From contig UQBM01000004.1 in the NCBI GenBank assembly GCA_900539265.1, positions 24,141 through 88,140 on the forward strand: DNA of 64,000 nt. Direction: 5' to 3'. Shown piece after piece: positions 17,905 to 27,040 of the stretch. Every line of letters begins with the position of its first letter. Within the stretch, counting starts at the first letter, position 1. A program made the position numbers and the translations under genes. This DNA is from an uncultured Mollicutes bacterium. Lineage in GTDB: Bacteria; Bacillota_I; Bacilli_A; ML615J-28; CAG-313. The notes under the pieces are model-generated. The model worked only from the letters and a program-made list of their open reading frames with translations. It did not search any database and had not been told where the DNA came from.

Positions 17905-18609
17905 ATGGTAATTGTAGCATTAGATTTTGAAAATTATCAAAAAGTGGAAGAATTTTTAAATCACTTTAAAACTCCTATCTATGTTAAGGTAGGTATGGAG
18001 TTATTTTATCAAGAAGGTATAGAAGCAATTAAAAAAATTAAAGCCAGGGGTCATAAAATTTTTCTTGATTTAAAACTTCACGATATTCCCCATACGGTAT
18101 ATAATGCATCAAAACGTCTTGCTAATCTCGATGTAGATATAATTAATTGTCATGCGGCAGGGGGAATTAAAATGATGAAAGCATGTTTAGAAGGAGTTAT
18201 GGAAGTTTCCTCTCAAAAAAAACTTCCTAAAAGACCACTTGTAATTGCCGTTACGCAACTTACTTCAACAAGTAAACAGGTGATGAATCAAGAATTAGGA
18301 ATGAATGGTGAAGTAGTTGATATGGTTATCAAATATGCTCAGAATGCCAAATTAGCAGGACTTGATGGTGTTGTTTGTAGTCCTTTAGAAGCACAAAAAG
18401 TTAAGGAAGTTTGTGGTAAAAATTTCATTACTATAACTCCTGGTATTAGACCAACCACAGCAGAGATAGATGATCAAGTACGGATTACAACGCCTCAAAT
18501 GGCTAAAGAAATGTGCTGTGATTTTATTGTTGTCGGAAGACCTATTACAAAAGCTCAAAATCCTAAAGAAGCATATTTTAATATTAAGAAAGAATTTTTA
18601 GGTGAATAG
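17905..18609 (+). CDS. pyrF: orotidine 5'-phosphate decarboxylase
   Basis: 234 residues, with catalytic FLDLKLHDIPHT (the Lys-Asp network), TPGIRP and VVGRPIT. It makes UMP from OMP. Preceded by AAGGAGG nine bases after the pyrD stop. The AGGTGA at its very end doubles as the ribosome site for pyrE. Confidence 0.96.
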   Translation: MVIVALDFENYQKVEEFLNHFKTPIYVKVGMELFYQEGIEAIKKIKARGHKIFLDLKLHDIPHTVYNASKRLANLDVDIINCHAAGGIKMMKACLEGVMEVSSQKKLPKRPLVIAVTQLTSTSKQVMNQELGMNGEVVDMVIKYAQNAKLAGLDGVVCSPLEAQKVKEVCGKNFITITPGIRPTTAEIDDQVRITTPQMAKEMCCDFIVVGRPITKAQNPKEAYFNIKKEFLGE

Positions 18610-18610
18610 A

Positions 18611-19240
18611 ATGAAAGAAATTGCAAAAGACTTATTAGATATTAAAGCGGTCTTTTTATCTCCTTTAAAGCCTTTTACTTGGGCAAGCGGAATTAAATCG
18701 CCAATTTATTGTGATAATCGTTTAACCCTTTCTTATCCAGTTATTAGAAAAAAAATTGAACAAGAAATGTCCAAGATTATTAAAGAGAAATATTCTCAAG
18801 TTGAAATCTTAATGGGAACCGCAACTGCAGGAATTCCTCATGCTGCATATATTAGTGATCTTTTGGATTTACCAATGGGTTATGTACGCAGTAGTGCTAA
18901 AGCTCATGGCAGACAAAATCAAATTGAGGGTAAATATGAGAAAGGCCAAAAAGTTGTTGTTATTGAAGATTTAATTTCAACTGGTGGTAGTAGTATTGAG
19001 GTTGTAAAAACTTTAGAAGAAGCGGGATTAATTGTTATAGGTGTTGTTGCTATTTTTAGTTATAATTTACAGGTAGCAAAAGATAATTTTGAAAAAATAA
19101 AATGTCCTGTTTCTGTGGTGACTAATTATGATGAACTTTTAGAAGTAGCATTATCACTAAATTATATTGATTATCTTACAAAAGAGAAATTACTTAAATG
19201 GAAATTAAATCCCCATGATGAAAGTTGGATGAATAAGTAA
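18611..19240 (+). CDS. pyrE: orotate phosphoribosyltransferase
   Basis: 209 residues. The PRPP-binding motif is VVVIEDLISTGGSS, and FTWASGIKSPIYCDNR forms the orotate side. It adds ribose phosphate to orotate. Start chosen at ATG 18611, with AGGTGA five bases upstream; a GTG at 18602 would lie on that ribosome site. Last gene of the operon, closed by a strong terminator. The operon order equals B. subtilis pyrB-C-AA-AB-K-D-F-E but lacks pyrR and pyrP. Confidence 0.96.
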   Translation: MKEIAKDLLDIKAVFLSPLKPFTWASGIKSPIYCDNRLTLSYPVIRKKIEQEMSKIIKEKYSQVEILMGTATAGIPHAAYISDLLDLPMGYVRSSAKAHGRQNQIEGKYEKGQKVVVIEDLISTGGSSIEVVKTLEEAGLIVIGVVAIFSYNLQVAKDNFEKIKCPVSVVTNYDELLEVALSLNYIDYLTKEKLLKWKLNPHDESWMNK

Positions 19241-19263
19241 AATGATATTATAATTTAGAAATA

Positions 19264-19303
19264 AAAAAAAGCATTTTTAAATTTTAATAAAAATGCTTTT
19301 TTT
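19264..19303. terminator. bidirectional terminator between pyrE and the phosphatase gene
   Basis: A 15-bp perfect stem (19264-19278 with 19289-19303) rich in A on the left and T on the right, so it works for both converging genes. Confidence 0.9.
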
Positions 19304-19335
19304 ATTTTTTAATAGGAATAAATTGTTTGTTAAAA

Positions 19336-19905
19336 TCACTGATTAAATTTAAAATTAATAATTTTTCCGTTATCTATCTCGACAAAATTTAAAGATCCGT
19401 TTGCCAAAGAAGATTTAAAGGTCAAACTTTGATCTAATTGGGTAAAGAGAGCTTTAATAAAATGAGAATGCGTAACTACTAAAATTTTTTTATTAGGATA
19501 TATTTGATCAAGAGCTAAAATTTCATTATATGCTCTTTTTCTAATTGTAGTAGATTTCTCCATTTTATAATAACCATCATTTAAAATTTTTTCATAAACA
19601 TTATCAGTAATTTTAATACCATCAGCTTCACCAAATTCTCTTTCAATTAAATTATCACGAATAATGATTTCCTCTTTTTGATAACCTAGATGATCTTTAA
19701 TTATTTGACATGTTTCTTTTGCTCGTAAAAGGGGGCTACTTAAAAAAAGATCCCAATGAATATGATAAGTATTTAAACGACAAATTGTTTGATTAATTTG
19801 CCTTTTTCCTTCATTATTGAGAGGAATATCAAAACGACCTTGAATTAATAACTGTTGATTCCAATCAGTTTGCCCATGGCGAATTAGACAAATTAGCGTA
19901 CTCAT
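19336..19905 (-). CDS. histidine phosphatase family protein (phosphoglycerate mutase-like)
   Basis: 189 residues, beginning MSTLICLIRHGQTDWNQ, the RHG motif whose His becomes phosphorylated. LSSPLLRAKET (Arg ligand) and VVTHSHFIKALF (second His) complete the site. Members include cofactor-dependent phosphatases of small phosphometabolites such as alpha-ribazole-P, nucleotides or sugar phosphates; the substrate cannot be deduced. The start has AAGGAG upstream on the minus strand and an extended -10 promoter. Confidence 0.9.
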   Translation of the reverse strand: MSTLICLIRHGQTDWNQQLLIQGRFDIPLNNEGKRQINQTICRLNTYHIHWDLFLSSPLLRAKETCQIIKDHLGYQKEEIIIRDNLIEREFGEADGIKITDNVYEKILNDGYYKMEKSTTIRKRAYNEILALDQIYPNKKILVVTHSHFIKALFTQLDQSLTFKSSLANGSLNFVEIDNGKIINFKFNQ

Positions 19906-19944
19906 TTTAACTCCTTAAAAATTTATAATTTAATATTTAATTTT

Positions 19945-19953
19945 ATTATAACA
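19945..19953 (-). promoter_or_regulatory. extended -10 promoter of the phosphatase gene
   Basis: On the minus strand TGT-TATAAT; divergent from the GHKL ATPase promoter 20 bp away. Confidence 0.6.
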
Positions 19954-19969
19954 TAACTTTTTATATTAT

Positions 19970-19998
19970 TTGCAAAAGATGATGAAATTTGTTATACT
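19970..19998 (+). promoter_or_regulatory. promoter of the GHKL ATPase gene
   Basis: TTGCAA (19970-19975), 17 nt, TATACT (19993-19998). Confidence 0.7.
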
Positions 19999-20035
19999 AA
20001 ATAAGCAAAGATATGTAAAATGTGAGGTAAAAGTT

Positions 20036-21811
20036 ATGAAATTCAATTTTAAAAATCGAGTGAGAAATTTTAAACTATCAACAACTGATTCTTTTGTTCC
20101 TTTGTTTGAGGCAATTACAAATTCTATTCAAGCGATTGAAGAAAGAGGATATTTTAATAATCAATTTATCAAAATTAAAATTGAAAGAGATAGTTATCGC
20201 ATAACTGATTTTACTTCTGGCATTTTTGCAATAGAAATTACAGATAATGGTATTGGATTTGTGGAACATAACTATGAATCTTTTATAACAAGCGATTCTG
20301 ATTACAAAGTAGAAATTGGGGGAAAAGGGGTAGGTAGAATTAATTGGTTAAAAGCCTTTGAAATGATTTTTGTTAAAAGTGTCTTTGAGGAAAATGGTAA
20401 GAAATATTTAAGAAGTTTTCAATTTAATATTGATGATGAAATTCATAATGAAATCTTAGAAGAAGTATCAAGCGATGTAGAAATTGCAACAACAATTACC
20501 TTGCGTAACTTAAATCAAGAATATCGACCAGTTACAGAGATTTCCCTTAAAGAAATAGCTAATAAAATTATTGAACATTTCGCTACTTATTTTGTAATCG
20601 GTTCAATGCCAAAGATGGAAATAGAAGATGAAATTGACTTGATTGATTTAAATGAATTTTTTGAAAAAGAAAAATTTATTAAAACTCAAAGTCAAAGCAT
20701 CACATCTAATAATTCATTATTTAATATTAGACATGTTTTTTTAAATGCTTCGACTGCTTCAAAACATAAAATATATATATGTGCTCAAAATAGAGTAGTT
20801 TGTAGTTATGATATTGCTAATATTGAGGATTTACCAACGGTTTTTAATCTTAATGGTCAAAAAGCTATTTATCAATGTTATGTTAGTGGTGCTTTTTTAG
20901 ATAAAGATGTGAATAGCGAAAGAACTTATTTTAGTAATGTTATTTTTGAAGATGAAAAAGATTTAGATAGACCACATTTTGAATTAGCCATTAATTTATA
21001 TGAACTTGTTTACAATGAAATTAATCTTTTTTTGAAGGACTACTTGCAACCAATGATTATTTTAAGGGATAATCAAGTAATTGACTATATTGATTCTTAT
21101 TGCCCTCAATATAAATATCTAACTAAATATGCCTCTGATGAACTTAAAAATATTTCTTATTCAGTGGCTTCTAATAAAGATAAGTTGTCAATAGAGTTAA
21201 GTCGTTTAAATTTAAAGTTTAACCAAAAAAACCATGATAAAATTAACAAAACTCTTCAAGATGCAACCCTTAATGCAAAAGATAAACTTTTAAATTTAGT
21301 AGTTCCTCTTTGTGAAAATCTGCATAGTGAATTTGCTAATTTTGTTTTAAAAAGAGCGGTTGCGGGAGAGATTTTAGAAAGACTTTTGACCTTTGATTTA
21401 AGTTTAGATGAACTTATCGATAAATACTTTGTCCCTTATAAAGAGGCTACTTCTGATGTTAGTAATTTGTGGATTATTGATGAAAATTTAGCATATCCTT
21501 ACCAAAGAATAAGTTTATTACAAGATAACTATTTTTATGTTTATCAAGATGATAACACTAAATCTTATATTGCAATTTCTTTTGAGGATCCTTTTGAAAT
21601 TCAGTTCAATCAAACCAATAATCCAGTTAAAAGACTTAATGATAATTTAAATAAAATGATGATTAATAAAAATTATAAACTTACTAAATATTTAATTGTT
21701 AGTGATTCTTTTGGTATTATAGCAGAAGGTTTAGCAGATGAGCAAGTCATCTTATTATCGTATCAAGATTTGATTAAGTATTTAAAATTAAGAAAAAATA
21801 GTTTTCAGTAG
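20036..21811 (+). CDS. GHKL-type ATPase of unknown function
   Basis: A 591-residue soluble protein. The N-terminal ATPase has E25/N29 in PLFEAITNSIQAI (N-box), D70 in TDNGIGF, and the lid loop GGKGVGRINW (G95-G100), as in Hsp90, MutL and MORC proteins. The rest (about 200-591) is helical and unassigned; the extreme C-terminus (YIAISFEDP..KYLIVSDSFG) is alpha/beta. It is not HtpG: the middle domain differs. Start at ATG 20036 has GAGGT seven bases upstream; the frame opens at 19970 but that is inside the promoter. Similar stand-alone GHKL ATPases occur in defence and DNA-associated systems, so a role in genome surveillance is possible but unsupported here. Confidence 0.75.
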   Translation: MKFNFKNRVRNFKLSTTDSFVPLFEAITNSIQAIEERGYFNNQFIKIKIERDSYRITDFTSGIFAIEITDNGIGFVEHNYESFITSDSDYKVEIGGKGVGRINWLKAFEMIFVKSVFEENGKKYLRSFQFNIDDEIHNEILEEVSSDVEIATTITLRNLNQEYRPVTEISLKEIANKIIEHFATYFVIGSMPKMEIEDEIDLIDLNEFFEKEKFIKTQSQSITSNNSLFNIRHVFLNASTASKHKIYICAQNRVVCSYDIANIEDLPTVFNLNGQKAIYQCYVSGAFLDKDVNSERTYFSNVIFEDEKDLDRPHFELAINLYELVYNEINLFLKDYLQPMIILRDNQVIDYIDSYCPQYKYLTKYASDELKNISYSVASNKDKLSIELSRLNLKFNQKNHDKINKTLQDATLNAKDKLLNLVVPLCENLHSEFANFVLKRAVAGEILERLLTFDLSLDELIDKYFVPYKEATSDVSNLWIIDENLAYPYQRISLLQDNYFYVYQDDNTKSYIAISFEDPFEIQFNQTNNPVKRLNDNLNKMMINKNYKLTKYLIVSDSFGIIAEGLADEQVILLSYQDLIKYLKLRKNSFQ

Positions 21812-21855
21812 CATTGAAACTTTTTAGAAAGATAGCATATTACCTAGTAATTTTA

Positions 21856-21884
21856 TTGTTTAATTATTGTAAATTTGTTATAAT
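21856..21884 (+). promoter_or_regulatory. promoter of the purB operon
   Basis: TTGTTT (21856-21861), 17 nt, TATAAT (21879-21884), with an extended TGT before the -10. The leader is about 35 nt, too short for a purine riboswitch. Confidence 0.8.
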
Positions 21885-21924
21885 ATAAATTGGTTTTACA
21901 AAATAAATATTTGATGGTGATAAG

Positions 21925-23214
21925 ATGATTGAAAGATATGCAAGAAAAAAATTACTTAATCTTTGGAGTGATAAAACAAGGTTTAAACATATGCTTGATG
22001 TTGAACTTGCCACAACCTTTGCTTTTTCACAAATGGGCATCGTTCCTAAAGAAGATTATGAAAAAATGTTAAAGAATGCTAAATTTGAAGTTGATAGAAT
22101 CTTAGAAATTGAAAAAGAAACGCATCACGATGTTATTGCTTTTACAAAGGCGGTTACTGAAAATCTTCAAGCAGAAGGGAAATGGTTACATTATGGTTTA
22201 ACTAGTACTGATGTTGTAGATACCGCTTTAGCACTTACATTGAAGAACGTGAATGAAGTTATTGAAAATGATTTAGAAACTTTTATTTTGGTTTTAAAAA
22301 AGCAAGCTATAAATTATAAAATGGTGCCTTGTATGGGAAGAACGCATGGAATGCATGCTGAGGTAACTTCGTTTGGATTAAAATGGGCCCTTTGGTATGA
22401 TGAGATGATGCGCAATTATTTACGGTTTAAAGCTGCAAGAAAAGTGATTGAAGTAGGCAAAATTAGTGGAGCAGTTGGTAATTTTGCTAATATACCTTGT
22501 ACGGTTGAGGAAATGGTTTGTGCGAAGTTAGGGTTAGATTTTGCCAAAATATCAACACAAGTTTTATCTAGAGATAGGCATTGTGAGTATATGTATTGTC
22601 TTGCTCAAATCGCCTCAACATTGGAAAAAATTGCAATTGAAATTCGTCATCTATCAAGAACAGAGGTAAAAGAGGTTGAAGAATATTTTTCTAAGGGTCA
22701 AAAAGGTTCGAGTGCAATGCCACACAAAAGAAACCCTATTGCCTCTGAAAATATTTGTGGTTGTGCAAGAGTTGTAAAAAGTAATTTAATGGTTGCTTTT
22801 GATAATAATATCTTATGGCATGAAAGAGATATTAGTCACTCTTCAGCAGAAAGAATTATTCTAGCAGATACGACTACTTTAATTGATTATATGTTAAATA
22901 GATATCAGGGAATATTAGAAAATCTGACTATTTTTCCGGATAAGATGCTTAAGAATATAAATATAACTCATGGTGCTGTTTTTTCTGGACATATCGTCAA
23001 TTTATTAGTTGAAAAAGGAATGAGTAGAATTGAAGCCTATGATATTGTTCAAGAACAGGCAATGATTGCGTTAAATACAGATGAGAATTTATTAACTTTG
23101 TTGAAAAAGACAAAGGTAGGATCCATTCTAAATGAGGATTTAGAGAAATGTTTTGATGTAAAATTTTATTTAAAAGGCGTAGATAGTATTTATAAACGCC
23201 TTGGATTGGAGTAA
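21925..23214 (+). CDS. purB: adenylosuccinate lyase
   Basis: 429 residues of the fumarase/ASL superfamily: MGRTHGMHAEVTSFGLK (catalytic His region), signature GSSAMPHKRNP with the flexible catalytic Ser loop, and TSTDVVDTA. It splits SAICAR and adenylosuccinate. purA starts 3 bp after its stop, so the IMP-to-AMP pair is co-transcribed. Confidence 0.97.
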   Translation: MIERYARKKLLNLWSDKTRFKHMLDVELATTFAFSQMGIVPKEDYEKMLKNAKFEVDRILEIEKETHHDVIAFTKAVTENLQAEGKWLHYGLTSTDVVDTALALTLKNVNEVIENDLETFILVLKKQAINYKMVPCMGRTHGMHAEVTSFGLKWALWYDEMMRNYLRFKAARKVIEVGKISGAVGNFANIPCTVEEMVCAKLGLDFAKISTQVLSRDRHCEYMYCLAQIASTLEKIAIEIRHLSRTEVKEVEEYFSKGQKGSSAMPHKRNPIASENICGCARVVKSNLMVAFDNNILWHERDISHSSAERIILADTTTLIDYMLNRYQGILENLTIFPDKMLKNINITHGAVFSGHIVNLLVEKGMSRIEAYDIVQEQAMIALNTDENLLTLLKKTKVGSILNEDLEKCFDVKFYLKGVDSIYKRLGLE

Positions 23215-23217
23215 AAA

Positions 23218-24498
23218 ATGAAAAATGCAGTAGTCGTAATTGGATCACAATGGGGAGATGAAGGTAAAGGAAAAATTACTAACTATTTAAGCCAAAAGGC
23301 AGATGTTGTTGTAAGATATCAAGGTGGTGATAATGCAGGACATACGATTAAATTTTTAGGTAATACTTATGCTCTTCATGTCATTCCATCAGGGGTTTTT
23401 AGTAGTAAGACGAAAAATGTTTTAGGAAATGGAGTAGTTTTAAATCCCAAAACTTTTTTAGAAGAGGTTAGAAATTTAAAAGCTAAAGGATTTGCTTGTA
23501 ATAATCTTTATATTAGTGATCGTGCTCATGTTATTTTTGACTATCATAAGGAATTAGATGGTTTAAGTGAAGAATCTTTAGGGGCAAATAAAATAGGTAC
23601 GACTAAAAAGGGAATTGGTCCTTGTTATACTGATAAAATAGCTCGCCAAGGCATTAGAGTTAGTGACTTTATAAGTAACGATTTTGAGAAAATTTATAAA
23701 GCAACTTTAAAAATAAAAAATGAACAAATTAAAAAATATGGTGGTAAAATTTTTGACGTTGAAAAAAGTTATGAGGAATATCAAAAACTTGCTGATGAAA
23801 TAAAACCATATGTAACAGATACAATTACGCTTTTAAATGATGAAGTAAAAAAGGGTAAAAAAATCTTATTTGAAGGAGCTCAGGGAGCTTTATTGGATAT
23901 TGATTTTGGTACTTATCCTTTTGTAACATCATCTAATCCTTCTGGCGGTGGTGTCTGTATTGGTAGTGGAGTTGGTCCAACTAATATTAAAGATATTATA
24001 GGTGTAGCAAAAGCTTATTCAACAAGAGTTGGTAGTGGGGCTTTTCCGACTGAATTTGAAGATGAGATTGCTAGTTATATTAGAGAAACTGCTCATGAAT
24101 ATGGAACTACAACTAAAAGACCAAGGCGTATTGGATGGCTTGATGGAGTAGTTTTGAAGTATAGTGCTAACATTAATGGATTAACTGGAATAGCTTTAAT
24201 GCTACTTGATGTTTTATCAGGAATAGATTATCTTAATGTTTGTACTTCATATAAGTTAGATGGTAAAATAATTCATACTGTTCCGGCACGAATTAGTGAT
24301 TTTAAAAGATGCGAACCAATCTATGAAAAACTACCTGGTTGGAAGGAAGATTTAACAAATATTAAAAGTTATGAAGATTTGCCAAAAAATGCTAAAAACT
24401 ATATTGAATTTATTGAAAACATCACTGGTATAAGCGTTGTCATAATTTCAGTTGGTCCAGATATCAATCAAACAATTATTAGAAGTGAAATTATGTAG
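23218..24498 (+). CDS. purA: adenylosuccinate synthetase
   Basis: 426 residues with the GTP/IMP loop GSQWGDEGKGKI, GDNAGHTI, TTKKGIGPCYTDK and TTKRPRRIGWLD. It couples IMP and aspartate using GTP. GGAG near the end of purB serves as ribosome site. Confidence 0.97.
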   Translation: MKNAVVVIGSQWGDEGKGKITNYLSQKADVVVRYQGGDNAGHTIKFLGNTYALHVIPSGVFSSKTKNVLGNGVVLNPKTFLEEVRNLKAKGFACNNLYISDRAHVIFDYHKELDGLSEESLGANKIGTTKKGIGPCYTDKIARQGIRVSDFISNDFEKIYKATLKIKNEQIKKYGGKIFDVEKSYEEYQKLADEIKPYVTDTITLLNDEVKKGKKILFEGAQGALLDIDFGTYPFVTSSNPSGGGVCIGSGVGPTNIKDIIGVAKAYSTRVGSGAFPTEFEDEIASYIRETAHEYGTTTKRPRRIGWLDGVVLKYSANINGLTGIALMLLDVLSGIDYLNVCTSYKLDGKIIHTVPARISDFKRCEPIYEKLPGWKEDLTNIKSYEDLPKNAKNYIEFIENITGISVVIISVGPDINQTIIRSEIM

Positions 24499-24506
24499 GT
24501 GAGTTT

Positions 24507-25922
24507 ATGGAAAAAAATTATGACGTAATTTTAGTTGGAGCTGGTCCTGCTGGGATTTTTTGTGCCTATGAATTAATAACCAAAAATAAGGATTTAAAAG
24601 TTTTATTAGTTGAAAAAGGCAATGATATTTATTCTAGAAAATGTCCTATTTTAGAAAAAAAGGCGACTAAATGTCCAAATACGAAAACTGGAACTTGCTA
24701 TCCAAGTTGTGCAATGACATCTGGTTTTGGTGGTTGTGGAGCTTATTCTGATGGAAAGTTTAATATTACTAGTGAATTTGGCGGTTGGATGGGTGAATAT
24801 TTAGATGAAGATGAGGTTTTAGATTTAATTAAATATGTAGATAAAATTAATTTAGACCATGGTGCACCCAAAGAACTTACGAATCCTTATACAAAAGAAG
24901 TTTTAGATATTGAAAAAAGAGGGATAGCAAGAGGATTAAAACTTTTAAGAAGTGAAGTAAGACATCTTGGCACAGAAATTAATCTCCAAGTTTTGAAAAA
25001 TATTTATGAAGATATGAAACCTAATCTTGATTATTTATTTGCGACAACTGTAGATGAAATTATTGTAGAAGATGGTACGATTAAAGGTATTATTTTAGAA
25101 AATGGTGAAAAACTAAAGGCTAAATATGTAGTACTTTGTATAGGTAGGGCGGGTTCTAACTGGCTTACAAGGGTATTATCAAAGCATAAGGTATCGTTTA
25201 AAAACAATAAGGTTGATATTGGTGTTCGAGTAGAAACAAATGATATTATTATGGAAGAAATTAACCGCTATCTTTATGAAGGCAAATTTATATTTACAAC
25301 AAGTGTAGGGACAACCGTTAGAACTTTTTGTTCAAACCCTAGTGGGCATGTAGTTGTTGAAAATCATCATGGAGTAAAGGTTTGTAATGGTCATGCTTTT
25401 AATGATATTAGACTAGGTTCTAAAAATACTAATTTTGCTCTCCTTGTATCTCTCGAATTTGATGAACCTTTTAATGATCCTAATGGGTTTGCGGAAGAAA
25501 TTAGTAGACTTGCTAATCAGTTGAGTAATGGTGGTGTAATAGTACAAAAGTTTGGTGATATTAAAAAAGGTAGAAGATCAACTAAAAAAAGAATTGATGA
25601 GGGATTTGTCAAACCTACTCTTAAAGAAGCAGTCCCTGGTGATTTAGGTTTAGTTCTTCCTTATAATGTAATGAAATCACTAATTGAAATGATTGAGGCT
25701 TTAGATTACATTACTCCTGGTATTGCTAGTGATCATACTCTCTTTTATGGGGTAGAAGCTAAATTTTATAGTGATCGACCAATTGTGAATTCTCATTTTG
25801 AAACAGAAATTAAAAATTTATATGTTGGTGGTGATGGAGCTGGTATTACTAGAGGACTTGCTCAAGCTGGAGCAAATGGTGTAAAAATTGCAAGAAGTAT
25901 TATTGAAAGGGAAGGAAAATAA
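24507..25922 (+). CDS. NAD(P)/FAD-dependent oxidoreductase (COG2509-type)
   Basis: 471 residues. The N-terminal dinucleotide fold is VILVGAGPAGIFCAYEL; then a Cys-rich stretch (KCPNTKTGTCYPSCAM) and SGFGGCGAYSDGKFN, and a C-terminal YVGGDGAGITRGLAQAGANG that closes the FAD site. This uncharacterised family is often found beside purine genes in Firmicutes; the substrate is unknown. GGTGAG ribosome site, 8 bp after purA, so it belongs to the purBA-hpt operon. Confidence 0.85.
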   Translation: MEKNYDVILVGAGPAGIFCAYELITKNKDLKVLLVEKGNDIYSRKCPILEKKATKCPNTKTGTCYPSCAMTSGFGGCGAYSDGKFNITSEFGGWMGEYLDEDEVLDLIKYVDKINLDHGAPKELTNPYTKEVLDIEKRGIARGLKLLRSEVRHLGTEINLQVLKNIYEDMKPNLDYLFATTVDEIIVEDGTIKGIILENGEKLKAKYVVLCIGRAGSNWLTRVLSKHKVSFKNNKVDIGVRVETNDIIMEEINRYLYEGKFIFTTSVGTTVRTFCSNPSGHVVVENHHGVKVCNGHAFNDIRLGSKNTNFALLVSLEFDEPFNDPNGFAEEISRLANQLSNGGVIVQKFGDIKKGRRSTKKRIDEGFVKPTLKEAVPGDLGLVLPYNVMKSLIEMIEALDYITPGIASDHTLFYGVEAKFYSDRPIVNSHFETEIKNLYVGGDGAGITRGLAQAGANGVKIARSIIEREGK

Positions 25923-25927
25923 TAAAT

Positions 25928-26470
25928 ATGAATATTAACAATAATATTAAAAAGACTTTAATTACAAAAGAAATGTTAGATGAGCGTATTTTAGAAATCG
26001 CTAAAAAGATTAGTATAGATTATTTAGATAAAAATCCTGTAATGATTTGTCTTTTAAAGGGCAGTGTATCATATTTTTCTCACTTATGCGAAAATATTAA
26101 TATTCCGCTTGAGTATGAATTTTTACGCGCATCTAGTTATCATGGTGCGACTACTACAGGTGAAGTAAAATTATTACACGTACCAACGATTCCTCTAAAA
26201 AATCGTCATGTAATTATTGTTGAAGATATTATTGATACAGGTCTTACGCTTGCAGCAATCAAAAAGGTAATTCAAGATATGGAACCATCATCTTTAGAAA
26301 TCACTACCCTTCTTGATAAACCATCAAGAAGATTAGAACATAGCATTGTTCCTAAATATGTTGGATTTACGATTCCTGATGAATTTGTTGTTGGTTTTGG
26401 CCTTGATTATAATGAACAATATCGTAATCTTCCTTATATTGGTGTTTTAAAAGAAGAAATTTATAAATGA
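25928..26470 (+). CDS. hpt: hypoxanthine phosphoribosyltransferase
   Basis: 180 residues. The PRPP motif VIIVEDIIDTGLTL and the purine-binding EFVVGFGLDYNEQYRNLPYIG are both intact. It salvages hypoxanthine (and possibly guanine) to nucleotides. Last gene of the purB-purA-oxidoreductase-hpt unit, ending at a terminator. Confidence 0.95.
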   Translation: MNINNNIKKTLITKEMLDERILEIAKKISIDYLDKNPVMICLLKGSVSYFSHLCENINIPLEYEFLRASSYHGATTTGEVKLLHVPTIPLKNRHVIIVEDIIDTGLTLAAIKKVIQDMEPSSLEITTLLDKPSRRLEHSIVPKYVGFTIPDEFVVGFGLDYNEQYRNLPYIGVLKEEIYK

Positions 26471-26479
26471 GTTTTATTA

Positions 26480-26507
26480 AAAAACCTAGTTTTTTACTAG
26501 GTTTTTA
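26480..26507 (+). terminator. terminator of the purine operon
   Basis: AAAAACCTAG (26480-26489) and CTAGGTTTTT (26497-26506) pair across a 7-nt loop. Confidence 0.9.
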
Positions 26508-26555
26508 TCACCCTTTTGATAATTTGCGAATAAATTATTTTAAGAGGTGATGAAA

Positions 26556-26981
26556 ATGATGATAAATATTTGTTTAATTTTTTATATTATTTTTATCATT
26601 GTGCTGATAATTATTTTGGCAAGGAACTCATTTATAAATGAACAAAGAAAAAGAAGGGTTTTGATGTTATCAAAGGTCTGTTATGATTTATCACCATATT
26701 ATGTTATTCAAATTTGTCCTTCTCAAGAAATATTAAATATTCCTGTTTTAGATGTTTGTTGTTATCTAGATTTTACTAATCTTGAAAAAGGAATTATGAT
26801 AATTGAAAAAGCTTTAATATTAGGAATTCCTGTTATTACAACTAATATTTATGCACATAAAATAGAAAAAAAGTTAAATCAATTAGCCAAAGAAAATAAA
26901 ACGTATTTTATTTATAATGACACCCTTGTAATTGATAAAATAATTGGTTTAATTAACCAGATAAATTTTTACGCAAAATAA
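26556..26981 (+). CDS. membrane-anchored hypothetical protein
   Basis: 141 residues with one N-terminal transmembrane helix (about 3-22, LIFYIIFIIVLIIILA), then a basic patch (NEQRKRRV) and a cytoplasmic alpha/beta domain containing KVCYDLSPYYVIQICPSQE and GIMIIEKALILGIPVITTNIY. The domain looks like a degenerate Rossmann or glycosyltransferase-B-type lobe, but I do not recognise a family. Start at 26556 is set by AAGAGG 8 nt upstream; ATG 26550 and GTG 26547 are too close to it. Confidence 0.55.
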   Translation: MMINICLIFYIIFIIVLIIILARNSFINEQRKRRVLMLSKVCYDLSPYYVIQICPSQEILNIPVLDVCCYLDFTNLEKGIMIIEKALILGIPVITTNIYAHKIEKKLNQLAKENKTYFIYNDTLVIDKIIGLINQINFYAK

Positions 26982-26999
26982 GACAAAAAAATAAAATTA

Positions 27000-27008
27000 T
27001 GATATAAT
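27000..27008 (+). promoter_or_regulatory. extended -10 promoter of dnaD-nth
   Basis: TGA-TATAAT with a weak -35 (AAGACA at 26980-26985, 17-nt spacer). Confidence 0.65.
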
Positions 27009-27040
27009 ATCAAAGGAAGCAAAAGAAAGGAGCAATCGGT

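Noticed and set aside
21885..21924. Purine riboswitch before purB
   Set aside because: The leader is only about 35 nt and lacks the three-way junction.
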